The notes: generated by a model not told the origin, from the letters alone. A stretch of DNA of 64,000 nucleotides from Alcanivorax sediminis (GCF_009601165.1 NZ_WIRE01000001.1:682001-746000); one strand, 5' to 3'. Positions 30,735 to 40,800 are shown, counted from the stretch's first letter. Made by a program: numbers and translations.

Positions 30735-30968
30735 CTAACGGGAAAAGATCGAATTCAGAACGACAAACGCGATCAGAATAATCAGGATGATGCCGGTGTC
30801 GGTGGCGGGCTTCATCATCTCGGCAAAGGTCAGGCTGCCCCTCGCGCTTCTGTAGAAATCCTTACGACAATCAAGGCACCGGATCTGCTTTCTCTTGGGC
30901 GACTTTACATAGTCTTGTTCATGAATGTGGCCACAATAAGGGCAACGGGTATCGTTATTCCAGGTCAT
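30735..30968 (-). CDS. Zinc-ribbon membrane protein, copy 2
   Basis: 77 residues, with C9/C12 and C31/C34 zinc ligands and the C-terminal membrane helix intact. It differs from copy 1 by T2 for I and A43 for E. The secreted-protein gene lies 94 bases upstream on the same strand, so the two may share a transcript, with one membrane-bound and one exported product. Function unknown. Confidence 0.65.
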   Translation of the reverse strand: MTWNNDTRCPYCGHIHEQDYVKSPKRKQIRCLDCRKDFYRSARGSLTFAEMMKPATDTGIILIILIAFVVLNSIFSR

Positions 30969-31061
30969 TATCTATAGGGTTCCGGCTGGCAGGCCTTGCT
31001 TTAACAGGTGACATTTCCCGCAGAGACTATCGATCAAACGAGAGAAGTGGTGGCCGAACGA

Positions 31062-31505
31062 TCAGCGCAAGCTATCGACACTGCCAGGTGTGACGCGCTT
31101 GAATACCGCGCCACCTGAGATATTGCCGATGTACCAGCTACCCGTCATTGTGTTGCTATCGGCTGAGAGATCCAGCATGTAGTTAACACTTCGGGCGCCT
31201 TCCTTGAGTTTGAATGGCTGCAAACTTTCAAGATCGGAGTAGTAGGTCTTGTCGAAAATCACGGAATACTCATTGATATCGCCAACAACAGCCGAAGGCC
31301 GGCCAACCTCAATATTTTCGCCACGGGTCTGTGGCTCAATCATTTGCCCGAAAAACTCCTCTCCGTTGGATTGAATCACCATCGACATGGGCACGCGGCT
31401 TGACTCGCTGTAACTGTAGTAGCCCACCCACAGGCCGGTCAGGCCATCGGCCATAACGTGGAAGGGGATAAGCAGCAAGCTGAACAAGGGCGCCATTTTG
31501 ATCAT
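31062..31505 (-). CDS. Secreted protein of unknown family, copy 2
   Basis: 147 residues from an ATG; signal peptide MIKMAPLFSLLLIPFHVMA, mature start about DGLTGLWVG. The product differs from copy 1 only at P/L near residue 6-7 apart from the start codon. The mature chain has alternating hydrophobic/polar strands and no cysteines, consistent with a small periplasmic beta-barrel or sandwich. No recognised family. It probably represents the original locus because its start codon and upstream sequence are not interrupted by an R repeat. Confidence 0.68.
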   Translation of the reverse strand: MIKMAPLFSLLLIPFHVMADGLTGLWVGYYSYSESSRVPMSMVIQSNGEEFFGQMIEPQTRGENIEVGRPSAVVGDINEYSVIFDKTYYSDLESLQPFKLKEGARSVNYMLDLSADSNTMTGSWYIGNISGGAVFKRVTPGSVDSLR

Positions 31506-31830
31506 GATTAGGTGAGCTCAAAAGTGATTCATTATCAGATGGGCCGTTTAAATTGCCTGAGCGTTTTCAGAATCTGCAGGCCCTGTCTGTCTTCTGTACG
31601 GGAGAATTTTCCTGTAAATGAAGCTTCCACTTTAGTGATGCTCAAGGTCAAGGGTTAAGAGCGGTCTGCTTTGTACATAGAGCGGAAATGGATTGGTGCC
31701 ACCCCCCAAATGGGGGATGCAAGCAGTTATGACATTTCCTGAATTGGAATTCTGGTGATGGGTTTGTTAAGGAAAATCAGGTGCTTTAAGGTGAGTTTGA
31801 ACGATGTGATTTACGGAAGAGGAGAACCTG
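31506..31830. other. Intergenic region between secreted-protein genes
   Basis: 325 bases without a gene, between two divergently read genes for exported proteins. The only structure noted is the dyad CCCCCCAAATGGGGGAT at 31702-31718 and a short TTCCTGAATTGGAA at about 31735. Confidence 0.5.
31701..31718. promoter_or_regulatory. Dyad ACCCCCCAAATGGGGGAT upstream of secreted-protein gene
   Basis: Shares CCCAAATGGGG with 1507-1517. It is centred about 120 bases before the GTG at 31831. Confidence 0.4.
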
Positions 31831-32238
31831 GTGAGGATTAAAATTGCCTTGATGATTTTCTTGGTGGCTCCACATATGGCTTTTGCATCAGATTATCTCA
31901 TTCTCAAATGTGATTACGCTGAGGTGAAGGGTTGGTCAGATAACGTCCCTGATGATCTGGATAAGACGCGCCATTACAAAATTCAGACTAGTGGGCCTGG
32001 CCGAGGCTCTCGGTTTGTTTACAACGAGGATGAGGGTGGCTGGGAAAAGGAATTTGGCCGAATGCAGATAAAAGAGGGCGCTTTTGAATACAGCAGTGAC
32101 GTCAGTGCAAGCAGAGTGTACATAAATAGAAGAAGTGGTGACTATCGTGTTGCCAGTGATCTTGGGAGCGTTTTTTATTACCGGGGCAGTTGCTCGGCGA
32201 TGGAAGGCGAACCAAAGCTGCAGCGACCCAAATTCTGA
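31831..32238 (+). CDS. Small exported protein, unknown
   Basis: 135 residues from a GTG preceded by GAGGAG. Signal peptide MRIKIALMIFLVAPHMAFAS. The mature part is charged, with LKCDYAEVKGW and a second cysteine in RGSCSAMEG that could form a disulfide. Alternating strands such as ASRVYINRRSGDYRVAS suggest a beta-sandwich. Not recognised. It lies at the right end of the low-GC accessory region, next to the hybrid kinase gene, with which it is convergent. Confidence 0.65.
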   Translation: MRIKIALMIFLVAPHMAFASDYLILKCDYAEVKGWSDNVPDDLDKTRHYKIQTSGPGRGSRFVYNEDEGGWEKEFGRMQIKEGAFEYSSDVSASRVYINRRSGDYRVASDLGSVFYYRGSCSAMEGEPKLQRPKF

Positions 32239-32283
32239 TATATGTGTTGTTAAAGAGTTAATGGCGGGTCTTGTCACTGGCCA

Positions 32284-34398
32284 TCAGCCAGACGTTTCCG
32301 ACAACCAAAACGCCAACGACTCACACAGCCTCTCCACCCTGATCGGCTTGACTAGCACATCACTCATGCCGGCGTTGATACAGCGGGTTCGATCGCCGTC
32401 GAAGGCATTGCCGGTAATGGCAAGAATGGGCACCTGTGCGCCTGATGGCATGGCCCGGATTTCACGGGTGGCGGTGAGGCCATCCACGTTGGGCATTTGC
32501 AGATCCATGAGTACCAGGTCGAAGGGGGTGCGTGCGAACTGTTCGATGGCTTCACGGCCATCGTTGACGACCGTCACTTCAAGCCCGGCCTGGCCAAGAA
32601 TCTTGCTGAGGATCATCTGGATTTCCGCGGTGTCCTCGGCAATCAATACCCGTTTGCCTTCATGGGCTGATCGCAGTTGCTGGAGTGCGGCCTGGCGGTT
32701 GGTGGATTTCGCGGGGTTGCCGGATGTTTCGCTCCGCTGCAGGCGAGCGGTGAACCAGAAGGTGCTGCCTTTGCCGGGTTCGCTGTGGGCGCCGGCTTCT
32801 CCGCCCATGAGTTGTGCCAGGGATTTGTTGATCGCCAACCCAAGGCCGGCCCCGAAGCGCGCTGCGCCGGTCAGGTTGGTAGCTTGCTCAAAGGGAGAGA
32901 ACAGGCGTTGTAAATCGTCAGCGGGAATACCGACACCGGTATCGGTCACGTCAAACCTGAGCATGACGTTGCTGGCGTCCTGCCACTCTACCCGGGTGCG
33001 GATATGAATTTCTCCGGCATCGGTAAACTTCACGGCATTACCGGCGTAATTAAGCAGGATCTGCCGCAGGCGTCCGGGGTCGCCAATCAGGTTATCGGGC
33101 AGGCGATCGGACTCCACGTGCACAATGAGTCCTTTCTCTTCAGCCTGGCTTTCAACGAGCCGTACCACATCAGAAAGCAGTTCCGCCACGTCCACACGCT
33201 GCTGATCCAGCTCAAGCTTGTCTGCTTCGATTTTGGAAAGATCAATCAGGTCAGCAATGACACTGAACAAGTGCTCGCTGGCGATATGCTGGGTGTTCAG
33301 CAATGATAATTGATCTTCGGTGAGTGGATCGGAGCGGAGCAGCTGCTCGACGCTGAGAATCGTCTGCAGGGGGGTTCTCAGTTCATGGCTCATCTTGCCG
33401 AGAAACGCACTCTTGGCCACATTGGCGGCTTCGGCCTCTTCCTTGGCGGAGGACAGTTCGGCGGTACGCGCCTGCACCTGGGATTCCAGTTCGCGATAAT
33501 AGGCAGCGAGCTGTAGCTCGGATTTCTTGCGCTGGGCGGCGTAGTAGGCCAGCAGCAACATGGGGCCGACGCACAGCAAGAGTGCGACAGCGAACCCCGT
33601 CCAGACGATCACTCCCGTATTGTGATGAGGGTTCCAACCGCCGATGGGTTGGGCTGCCAGCTCCCAGTCACCGTGGGGCAGTGTCACGGGGCGTGTGACG
33701 GATTTTTCCTTGAACAGGTCAGGGTCACCAAAGAACACCTCTCCATTGTTACCCTTACCGTCCTTGCCGCGTAATGCCACTGTGACGGGGAGTGTGTCAT
33801 CGACGAGGCCGCTGCCTTCGAAAAGCCGGTCCGCATCGATGACTACAGACAGTAGTCCCCAAAAGCGAGGTCGGTCATTCTGGCCGACAAACACAGGAAT
33901 GCGCGCCACCAGCCCGCGTCCTCCCTGGACAAGATCCAGGGGGCCGGCAAGCACCAGTTCACCGCTGTCCCTGGCGCGCAGGGCGGCCTCGCGCTGCTCG
34001 GGTGTTTTCAGGTAATCCAGTCCAATGGCTTTTTCGTTGCCTTCCATGGGATACATGTAGCGGATCACCATGTCCGGCGCCGCGCCGATATTGCGTACCA
34101 GTGAGCGGCCATGGAAAAGTGGCTGTGCGGCGCGCTCAAATTCGGCCTGGGTAAGGTCGGGGTTGGAGGAAATAACGGAAACCAGCCCATAGGTGAGCTG
34201 GATGCTTTCGTTGAGCAAGCCTTCCAGCCGAGCCTGGACGATCGAAAGACGCTCCTGGACATGGGTTTCCGCGTTCACTTGTTGGGTAAGCCGTGCCTGG
34301 CGTTCGACAAAGTAGGCCGCGGCAGCCAGCGCCATGGCCGTCACGGTGGCACTGAACAGAAACCACTGCACACCCTGAAATCGATTCTGCAATCTCAA
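32284..34398 (-). CDS. CHASE-domain hybrid sensor histidine kinase
   Basis: 704 residues. A TTG start at 34398 follows GGAGG. Membrane helices at about 11-30 and 262-287 flank an extracytoplasmic CHASE sensor (about 60-250, with VRNIGAAPDMVIRYMYP). A short coiled coil follows (295-330), then HisKA with phosphoacceptor H338 in MSHELRTPL, HATPase with DTGVGIP and RFGAGLGLAI, and a C-terminal receiver with the acidic pair in LIAED and phospho-acceptor D632 in VLMDLQMPNVDG. The ligand is unknown. No partner response regulator lies nearby, so phosphate probably passes to a distant Hpt protein. It lies at the right end of the accessory stretch but has GC content like core genes. Confidence 0.93.
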   Translation of the reverse strand: MRLQNRFQGVQWFLFSATVTAMALAAAAYFVERQARLTQQVNAETHVQERLSIVQARLEGLLNESIQLTYGLVSVISSNPDLTQAEFERAAQPLFHGRSLVRNIGAAPDMVIRYMYPMEGNEKAIGLDYLKTPEQREAALRARDSGELVLAGPLDLVQGGRGLVARIPVFVGQNDRPRFWGLLSVVIDADRLFEGSGLVDDTLPVTVALRGKDGKGNNGEVFFGDPDLFKEKSVTRPVTLPHGDWELAAQPIGGWNPHHNTGVIVWTGFAVALLLCVGPMLLLAYYAAQRKKSELQLAAYYRELESQVQARTAELSSAKEEAEAANVAKSAFLGKMSHELRTPLQTILSVEQLLRSDPLTEDQLSLLNTQHIASEHLFSVIADLIDLSKIEADKLELDQQRVDVAELLSDVVRLVESQAEEKGLIVHVESDRLPDNLIGDPGRLRQILLNYAGNAVKFTDAGEIHIRTRVEWQDASNVMLRFDVTDTGVGIPADDLQRLFSPFEQATNLTGAARFGAGLGLAINKSLAQLMGGEAGAHSEPGKGSTFWFTARLQRSETSGNPAKSTNRQAALQQLRSAHEGKRVLIAEDTAEIQMILSKILGQAGLEVTVVNDGREAIEQFARTPFDLVLMDLQMPNVDGLTATREIRAMPSGAQVPILAITGNAFDGDRTRCINAGMSDVLVKPIRVERLCESLAFWLSETSG

Positions 34399-34910
34399 GA
34401 TTCCCTCCGCTGAGACAGCCCAGCATTCCCTTTTAACTGGCGCCCTCGGTCAGACTCCAGCTACCCGTTGTTGCGATGCACATACGGAATGGCTTCCGGC
34501 CAGGTGCTACCCGTCGGATCCGAACACAGATCACCCCCTGTTCCGTGTTCGCGCGGCATGATGCATCATTTGATTCAGCGTAAGAAAGCGGTTGTAGACA
34601 CAGTGAAGACAAAAGTTTTTATATTAAATTCAGTGAGTTATGCAATGCGATATCAAAAGGCCACTCTTTATATTGGCCCATATTGAAGAGGATGCAAAGG
34701 GTGGGGGTTCCTGTCGAAAAAGCGGATCAGGTTTCTCATTTACCGTCGGGCCGGAAAGTGGGATTGGGCTCGTGAGGATAATGACGGCAGGGAATCGGCT
34801 ATCCACCAGGCTACAGGCGTTAAAATTCGCAAACGGTGTAAAGGAAAGTGGCTGAACCCTTGGCCGGTTGTTTTCCGTGCGGTTCATGAAACCTGATGGA
34901 GCAGGACACC
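34399..34910. other. Intergenic region, no gene seen
   Basis: About 510 bases between the divergent kinase and DUF4405 genes. Short ORFs (for example 34468-34686, 34640-34855) lack ribosome sites and family features. An AT-rich stretch at 34610-34680 may hold promoters; none is clear enough to call. Confidence 0.5.
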
Positions 34911-35246
34911 ATGAAGCATCAAAAAATCGTCAAGCTCATCGACCTGATCTCCTTTCTCGCCCTGGTGGCGATGATGGTGACGGGGCTATTGATCGAGTAC
35001 TCCCTGCCACCGGGTAGCGGCAGGAGTGAGCTACTGGGGTTAACCCGCCATGGCTGGGGGGAGTGGCACTATTACGCCTCGCTGTTGTTTCTGGCGCTGA
35101 TTTCCACGCACCTTTTTACTCATCGCGGGTTTATCAAGGCGGTAATAATGGGGCGTCCTCAGGGAGTGCATGGCTATCGAATCTGGCTGGCCCTGGCCGC
35201 GGCCATTGTGCTGGTGCTGTTTCTGCTGGCGATGGTGATCGGTTAG
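34911..35246 (+). CDS. DUF4405-like inner-membrane protein
   Basis: 111 residues with AGGA before the ATG at 34911; an alternative ATG at 34896 adds five residues. Three hydrophobic helices (ISFLALVAMMVTGLLIEY, YASLLFLALISTHLF, WLALAAAIVLVLFLLAMVIG). Histidines in THLFTHRGF and in GWGEWHYYA sit at helix ends, as in cytochrome b561-like DUF4405 proteins, so a haem-binding or electron-transfer role is possible but not shown. The gene stands alone. Confidence 0.7.
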   Translation: MKHQKIVKLIDLISFLALVAMMVTGLLIEYSLPPGSGRSELLGLTRHGWGEWHYYASLLFLALISTHLFTHRGFIKAVIMGRPQGVHGYRIWLALAAAIVLVLFLLAMVIG

Positions 35247-35305
35247 CCGCCGGGCAGGGTGAAGATGACAGGTTTGGTTGTCTGCACTATCCGGGGCTCA
35301 CGTCT

Positions 35306-36106
35306 TCATGCATAGCGTACAGCCCCTCCATCCACGCGAATATTCTGCCCATTGATAAATCCGGCCCTCGGGCTAGCCAGAAACACGACCAGGTCCGCCA
35401 CTTCCTGACGGGTGGCCAGGCGGCCGGTGGGGTTGGGGAAGTCATTTTCTACAATCTTGTCCTGCAGGGATTCCCAGTCTGTTGGCCAGCCTTTCTTGTG
35501 CGCGCGGAGTTGATAGGCACGTTCGATTTCGGGGGTGTGAATCAGACCGGGGGAGACCGTGTTGACGGTGATGCCGGTGTGGCTCAGTGCCTTGGCGAGA
35601 CTGACGGACGCATTGGAGAGCGCCGCCTTGGCGGCGTAGTAGTGCGGCATGATGGCGTTGGGCTGGTGGTCACCGATGGTGCTGAGATTGATAACCCGTC
35701 CCCACTGCTTTTCTTTCATGTTTGGGGTGCAGTGCTGAATCAGGCGCACGGCACTGTGCAGATTCACGTTGCTGGCCTCGATCCACTGTTCGATGGTCAG
35801 GGAGTCCCACTTGCCCATCAGGGCGGAGCCATAGTTGTTCACCAGAATATCCACGTGCAGGCCCTGATCAGCGAGCTGATCTATTACCTGCCGGGCGCCC
35901 TCATCGGTGAGGAGATCGCCCACCACCGGAATGATCTTCAGTGCAGTGTTAGTAATCGCAGCCATGGCGGCATCGGCATCCGCCTGCGTGAACGCATGCA
36001 GTGCCACGGTAGCGCCTTCCTCTGCCAGGGTGGTGGCGATCACATTGCCGGTGCCGCGGTTGGCGCCGCTGACCAGGGCGGTTTTGCCGTTAAGTTGTAA
36101 ATCCAT
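35306..36106 (-). CDS. SDR-family oxidoreductase with NNYG variant motif
   Basis: 266 residues, Rossmann-fold SDR. Cofactor motif SGANRGTGN (about 14-22), substrate-site Ser in NLSTIGD, catalytic Tyr/Lys in YYAAK, and the C-terminal FINGQNIRVDGG typical of FabG-like reductases. The usual NNAG is NNYG here, so a bulky side chain sits beside the cofactor, although the catalytic residues are kept. It is likely an NAD(P)H-dependent ketoreductase, substrate unknown. It is convergent with the DUF4405 gene and divergent from the lipoprotein gene. Confidence 0.88.
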   Translation of the reverse strand: MDLQLNGKTALVSGANRGTGNVIATTLAEEGATVALHAFTQADADAAMAAITNTALKIIPVVGDLLTDEGARQVIDQLADQGLHVDILVNNYGSALMGKWDSLTIEQWIEASNVNLHSAVRLIQHCTPNMKEKQWGRVINLSTIGDHQPNAIMPHYYAAKAALSNASVSLAKALSHTGITVNTVSPGLIHTPEIERAYQLRAHKKGWPTDWESLQDKIVENDFPNPTGRLATRQEVADLVVFLASPRAGFINGQNIRVDGGAVRYA

Positions 36107-36293
36107 GGGGTTAGCAGTTTCCTCGGGCTGTGAGCGGCCGCCTTGTTGGGCAAGAACTGTGACGACCTGCTCAAAAGTATTAATTCAGTGCTAATAATTT
36201 AGTACTAGTTGAGAATGTTCGCATTTTGACGTTCGGTTTTCTGATTCACTTTGCACCGTACTGGATGACCAAAACAATAACCGGACCTCTATC

Positions 36294-37616
36294 ATGCGAC
36301 GACTCTTTCCTGCCCTTGCGACCGCCTTTCTTTCCATGATCCTGGCTGCCTGTGGCGGTGGTGGTGGAGGCGGTGGTGGTGGCTCTGCGCCAACGCCGCC
36401 ACCCAAAGGAACCCTGAAGGTCACTGTTGAGGCCAGCGCGGACACCATGCCGGTCGAAGGCGCCATCATTGAAATCTATAACGATGTGGGTGAGCGAGTG
36501 AAAACCGCTACCAGCAATGTTGACGGTGTTTATTCCGTCAAGCTGAGACCCAAGGGCTACACTGTTCGTGTCCGTGCCCAGGGCTTCGAGTCTTCCCCGC
36601 CCAGCGGCGTGCCTGCGGTACCGGTACAGGTGCTGAAGGACAAAACCGTTACCAAGGCCGTGTCCTTGAGTGCCTTTGGTGATGTTAATGCCACTGCGTA
36701 TGTCAGTGGCAATGCAGGTGCGCCCGGTGCCTTGGTGATTATTGAAAATACCACCACCAACGCGTTCTACTCGGCGACAGCGGATGATAATGGCGACTAT
36801 GTGATCTATAACCTGCTGCCGGGAACCTATGATTTCTCGGCATTTGTGGAAGGGTTTGATATCACGCCGGTGGCCTCCGTGGCCCTCAATGATCCGGACA
36901 TGACCCAGGATCTGGTTGCCACTGCGCAGGAAGGGTATACCGTCAGCGGTCAGATCACCTTCCTGTCCGTGACCAATGGCACTGTGGATATCACGCTGGT
37001 TCACCCCGAAACAGAGGAGCCGATCCCGGGCTTGACGGTATTCAACAACGGCACCAGCTATTCACTGGGAGGCGTGGCCAATGGCACTTATCTGGCTTGG
37101 GCGACACTCAAGAATGACGGCTATGTGATGGACCCGGACTGGATCGTGAAGAATGGCGGAATGCCAGCAGCGATCGAAGTCACGATCAATGATGCCAACA
37201 CCCTGAAGGACTTCTCCGTAACACGAGCCATCACTCTGGAGTCTCCTACCAATTCCCCGTCGAACCTGACGCCGGAAGTGGTGACTACCCTGACCCCGAC
37301 GTTGAGCTGGCAGTCGTATTCAGCTGCAGGGGAGTACATTGTCGAGGTGTTTGATCAGGACGGCACCAGCATTTTTGGTGGTTATGACGTGATCGACAGC
37401 GGTACGGGTGAGGTGGCCAGCAAACATGCTGTCATCAGCAAGAACACCACCTCCATGGTGATCTCATCCAATAACATGGATGACTACTATGTGCCCCTGG
37501 AAGATGGAAAAACCTACCGCTGGAAAGTGTCGGCGGTGAAGAATGCCGATGTGACTCTGGCTTCCAGCAGCGAAGATCTCATGGGTGTGTTCACGGTAGC
37601 TATCCCGGCGCCGTAA
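36294..37616 (+). CDS. Lipoprotein with carboxypeptidase-regulatory-like repeats
   Basis: 440 residues. Lipobox LAAC followed by a run of ten glycines, then at least three beta-sandwich repeats of the CarboxypepD_reg type (for example GTLKVTVEASADTMPVEGAI, then NVDGVYSVKLRPKGYTVRV; and ATADDNGDYVIYNLLPGTYD). The last 130 residues (TPTLSWQSYSAAGEYIVEVF) resemble an Fn3/GEVED-type domain. It is an outer-membrane-anchored, probably surface-exposed adhesion or scaffold protein. The glycine run is coded by near-perfect GGT/GGC triplets, which could change in length without frameshift. A terminator follows the stop. Confidence 0.82.
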   Translation: MRRLFPALATAFLSMILAACGGGGGGGGGGSAPTPPPKGTLKVTVEASADTMPVEGAIIEIYNDVGERVKTATSNVDGVYSVKLRPKGYTVRVRAQGFESSPPSGVPAVPVQVLKDKTVTKAVSLSAFGDVNATAYVSGNAGAPGALVIIENTTTNAFYSATADDNGDYVIYNLLPGTYDFSAFVEGFDITPVASVALNDPDMTQDLVATAQEGYTVSGQITFLSVTNGTVDITLVHPETEEPIPGLTVFNNGTSYSLGGVANGTYLAWATLKNDGYVMDPDWIVKNGGMPAAIEVTINDANTLKDFSVTRAITLESPTNSPSNLTPEVVTTLTPTLSWQSYSAAGEYIVEVFDQDGTSIFGGYDVIDSGTGEVASKHAVISKNTTSMVISSNNMDDYYVPLEDGKTYRWKVSAVKNADVTLASSSEDLMGVFTVAIPAP

Positions 37617-37631
37617 ACCGATCCCTGCGGT

Positions 37632-37673
37632 AAAAACCCGAGCGGTGACAATGCGTCACGCTCGGGTTTTTTG
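37632..37673 (+). terminator. Intrinsic terminator of lipoprotein gene
   Basis: Stem CCCGAGCGGTGAC / GTCACGCTCGGG (one bulge), flanked by AAAA and TTTTTT. Confidence 0.88.
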
Positions 37674-37868
37674 TTGGGAGGTTGCGGTTTTTTGCACGAG
37701 CTTTGCTTGCATGGCAGCTCTGATCCTTATCTCCCTTTGTGTTCAGGCGGGGCCATGGTTGACCAGGTCCATTAACCCAATGCATGGCGCCCCATGCAGG
37801 GCAATCAATGTCATCCCTTCCTCCAGCTGGCTACACTGTGGCTTCGTTTTCACCGCCTGGAGTCCGCC

Positions 37869-40800
37869 GTGTCCATCCCCTTTACTGCCATCCTGATCGC
37901 CAACCGTGGCGAGATTGCCATCCGTATTGCCAATGCCTGTGCGGACCTGGGGATTCGTTCTGTGGGGGTGTTTGCGGAAGACGACCAGGCATCCTTGCAT
38001 ACCCGCCGGGTGGATCAGGCGGTGGCGTTGCCGGGCTGGGGCGTACCGGCCTATCTGGATGGAGGCGAGCTGATTGCGATTGCAAAGGCACAGGGCTGTG
38101 AGGCGATTCATCCGGGCTACGGTTTTCTGGCAGAGAAGGCCGGCTTTGCCGAGGCGTGTGTGGCGGCGGGCCTCACCCTGATCGGACCGGGGGCGGACAC
38201 CCTGCGACTGTTTGGCGACAAGGCATCGGCCCGGGCGCTGGCGGCCCGATGTGATGTACCGCTTGTGCAAGGCACTGATCAGGCGGTAACGCTGGAACAG
38301 GCTCAGACCTTCATGGCCTCGCTGCAGGGCCGTGGCGTGATGATCAAGGCGCTGAGTGGCGGCGGCGGGCGAGGTATGCGAGCGGTCACTGACCCGACAG
38401 AACTGGAGGCCGCCTACGCACGTTGCCAGTCCGAAGCGAACGCGGCCTTTGGGGATGATGCCGTGTACGTGGAGCAGCTGGTGACGGCGGCCCGGCACAT
38501 TGAAGTACAGGTGCTGGGCGACGGCAGCGGGGCGGTGAGCCATTTGTGGGAGCGCGATTGCACCTTGCAGCGTCGGCACCAGAAGCTGGTGGAGTTTGCC
38601 CCGGCGCCGGGGCTGGATCCGGCCCTGCGTGATCGGATTATCGACAGCGCGCTAACGCTGGCACGGGCAGTGAACTATCTCGGTATCGGCACCTTCGAGT
38701 TTCTGGTGGAGCCGGAACAGGACCGTTATTACTTCATGGAAGCCAACCCGCGGGTGCAGGTGGAGCACACCGTGACCGAGCAGGTCACCGGGGTGGATCT
38801 GGTGCAGAGCCAGATTCGTCTGGCGGCCGGGGCCAGCCTTGCTGATTTGCAGCTGGATACGCCCCCGGTGTGTGAGGGTATGGCGGTACAGCTGCGCATC
38901 AATCTGGAAACCCTCAAGGCAGACGGCAGCACGACGCCTGCGGCGGGCACGCTGAGTGCCTATGAGCCTGCCAGCGGGCCCGGTATTCGTGTGGACGGTT
39001 ATGGTTATGCCGGTTACCCGGTGAGCCCGGCCTACGATTCGTTGCTGGCGAAATTGATTGTCACTGGCACGGACTACGCTGCCGTGCTGCAGCGTGCCCA
39101 TCGTGCGCTCAAACAGACACGTATTGCCGGTGTGCAGAGCAACCTGCCGTTGCTGCAGGCGCTGTTGGCCAGCGCTGATGTGCAAGGCAATGCGGTGACC
39201 ACCCGTTACGTGGAAACCCATCTGGATCAGTTGCTGGCGCGCCTGCCAGAGGAGGAGGGCGTGGCGCTTCCCGTGGTCGCCTCTGCGCAAGCGGAGAGGT
39301 TGGCCACACCGCCCGGTTGCGATGCGCTGCTCAGTCCCACCACGGGAGTGCTGGTGTCGTTGTTGGTGAACGAAGGCACCACGGTGCAGATGGGCCAGGT
39401 GGTGGCGGTGCTGGAAGCCATGAAGATGGAATTCGAAGTGCGCGCTACGGTGGCAGGCCGTGTGCAGGGGCTGGCGGCGCAAGAGGGCGATGCGCTCAAT
39501 GAGGGTTCGCCCTTGTTGTTTCTGGAGCCCGGCGAGGTGGAAGGGGCTGCCATCGCCACGGAAGAGAGTGTGGATCTGGATCATATCCGCAAGGACCTGG
39601 GCGAGGTGCTGGATCGTCATCATGCCATCAGTGACGCAGGCCGCCCGAAGGCGGTGGAGAAACGTCACAGCAAGGGCAAGCGCACCGCCCGGGAAAACCT
39701 GGATGACCTGCTGGATAGCGGCAGCTTCCAGGAATACGGCGCCATGGCGCTGGCGGCCCAGCGCCGTCGCCGCAGTGCTGCCGAGCTGCAGGAAATGAGT
39801 CCGGCAGATGGCCTGATTGGTGGTACCGGCACGGTGAACGCAGCCCAGTTCGGCGAATCCGCCGCGCGGGTGATGGCCATGAGCTATGACTACACGGTGT
39901 TCGCCGGTACCCAGGGGATGATGAACCACAAGAAGACGGACCGGCTGCTGCAGCTGGCCGGGCAATGGAAGATGCCGCTGGTATTGTTTGCCGAAGGCGG
40001 CGGCGGTCGTCCGGGGGATACCGACTTTGTCGGGGTGGGCGGCCTGGACTGTCCGACCTTTGCGGCCATGGCCAGGCTATCCGGTGAGGTACCACTGGTG
40101 GGTATCGGTTCCGGTCGCTGCTTTGCCGGTAACGCGGCCCTGCTGGGCTGCTGCGATGTAATCATCGCCACCCAGGACGCCACCATCGGCATGGCCGGGC
40201 CGGCCATGATCGAAGGCGGTGGCCTGGGCCGTTATACACCCGAACAGGTGGGTCCTGTCGACGTACATACTGCCACGGGCGTGGTGGATATCGCGGTGGC
40301 GGATGAAGCCGACGCGGTGGCCGTGGCCAAACAGTATCTCTCCTATTTCCAGGGCACCGTGAGCGACTGGCAGGCAGCAGACCAGCGCGAGCTGCGCCAC
40401 CGCATCCCGGAAAAACGCACCCGCGTTTATGACATTCGCCAGGTCATCGAAACGTTGGCGGACAGCGGGTCGGTACTGGAACTGCGCCGCGGCTTTTCGC
40501 AGGGCATGATCACCGCGCTAATCCGTATCGAAGGCAAACCGTTCGGACTGATCGCCAACGACCCTACGTATCTCGGGGGTGCCATTGATGCCGTCGGTGG
40601 CGACAAGGCGGCGCGTTTCATGCAGCTGTGCGAAGCCTTTGGACTACCCATGGTGTCTCTGTGCGATACCCCCGGATTCATGGTCGGCCCGGAAGCGGAA
40701 GAGCAGGGCACCGTTCGCCATGTGTCGCGCATGTTTGTCACCGCCGCCAGCCTGACTATTCCGTTCCTCACTATCGTGCTGCGCAAGGGCTATGGTCTCG

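Larger units (their letters stand above)
30541..31504. repeat. 964-bp duplicated two-gene block, copy 2 (probable parent)
   Basis: Gapless match to 26700-27663. The left end is R copy 7; the right end runs on into unique sequence with a normal ATG for the secreted-protein gene, so this copy probably keeps the original right-hand context. Confidence 0.9.

Noticed and set aside
26000..31500. CRISPR array, suggested by many dispersed repeats
   Set aside because: The repeats vary in length, are irregularly spaced and carry no uniform spacers; no cas genes.
22396..32283. Tn7-type transposon at the glmS attachment site
   Set aside because: No TnsA-E-like proteins and no terminal TGT...ACA ends recognised; only the location fits.
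34640..34855. Riboswitch-like leader before the DUF4405 gene
   Set aside because: No conserved cyclic-di-GMP, TPP, cobalamin or other aptamer core could be matched.
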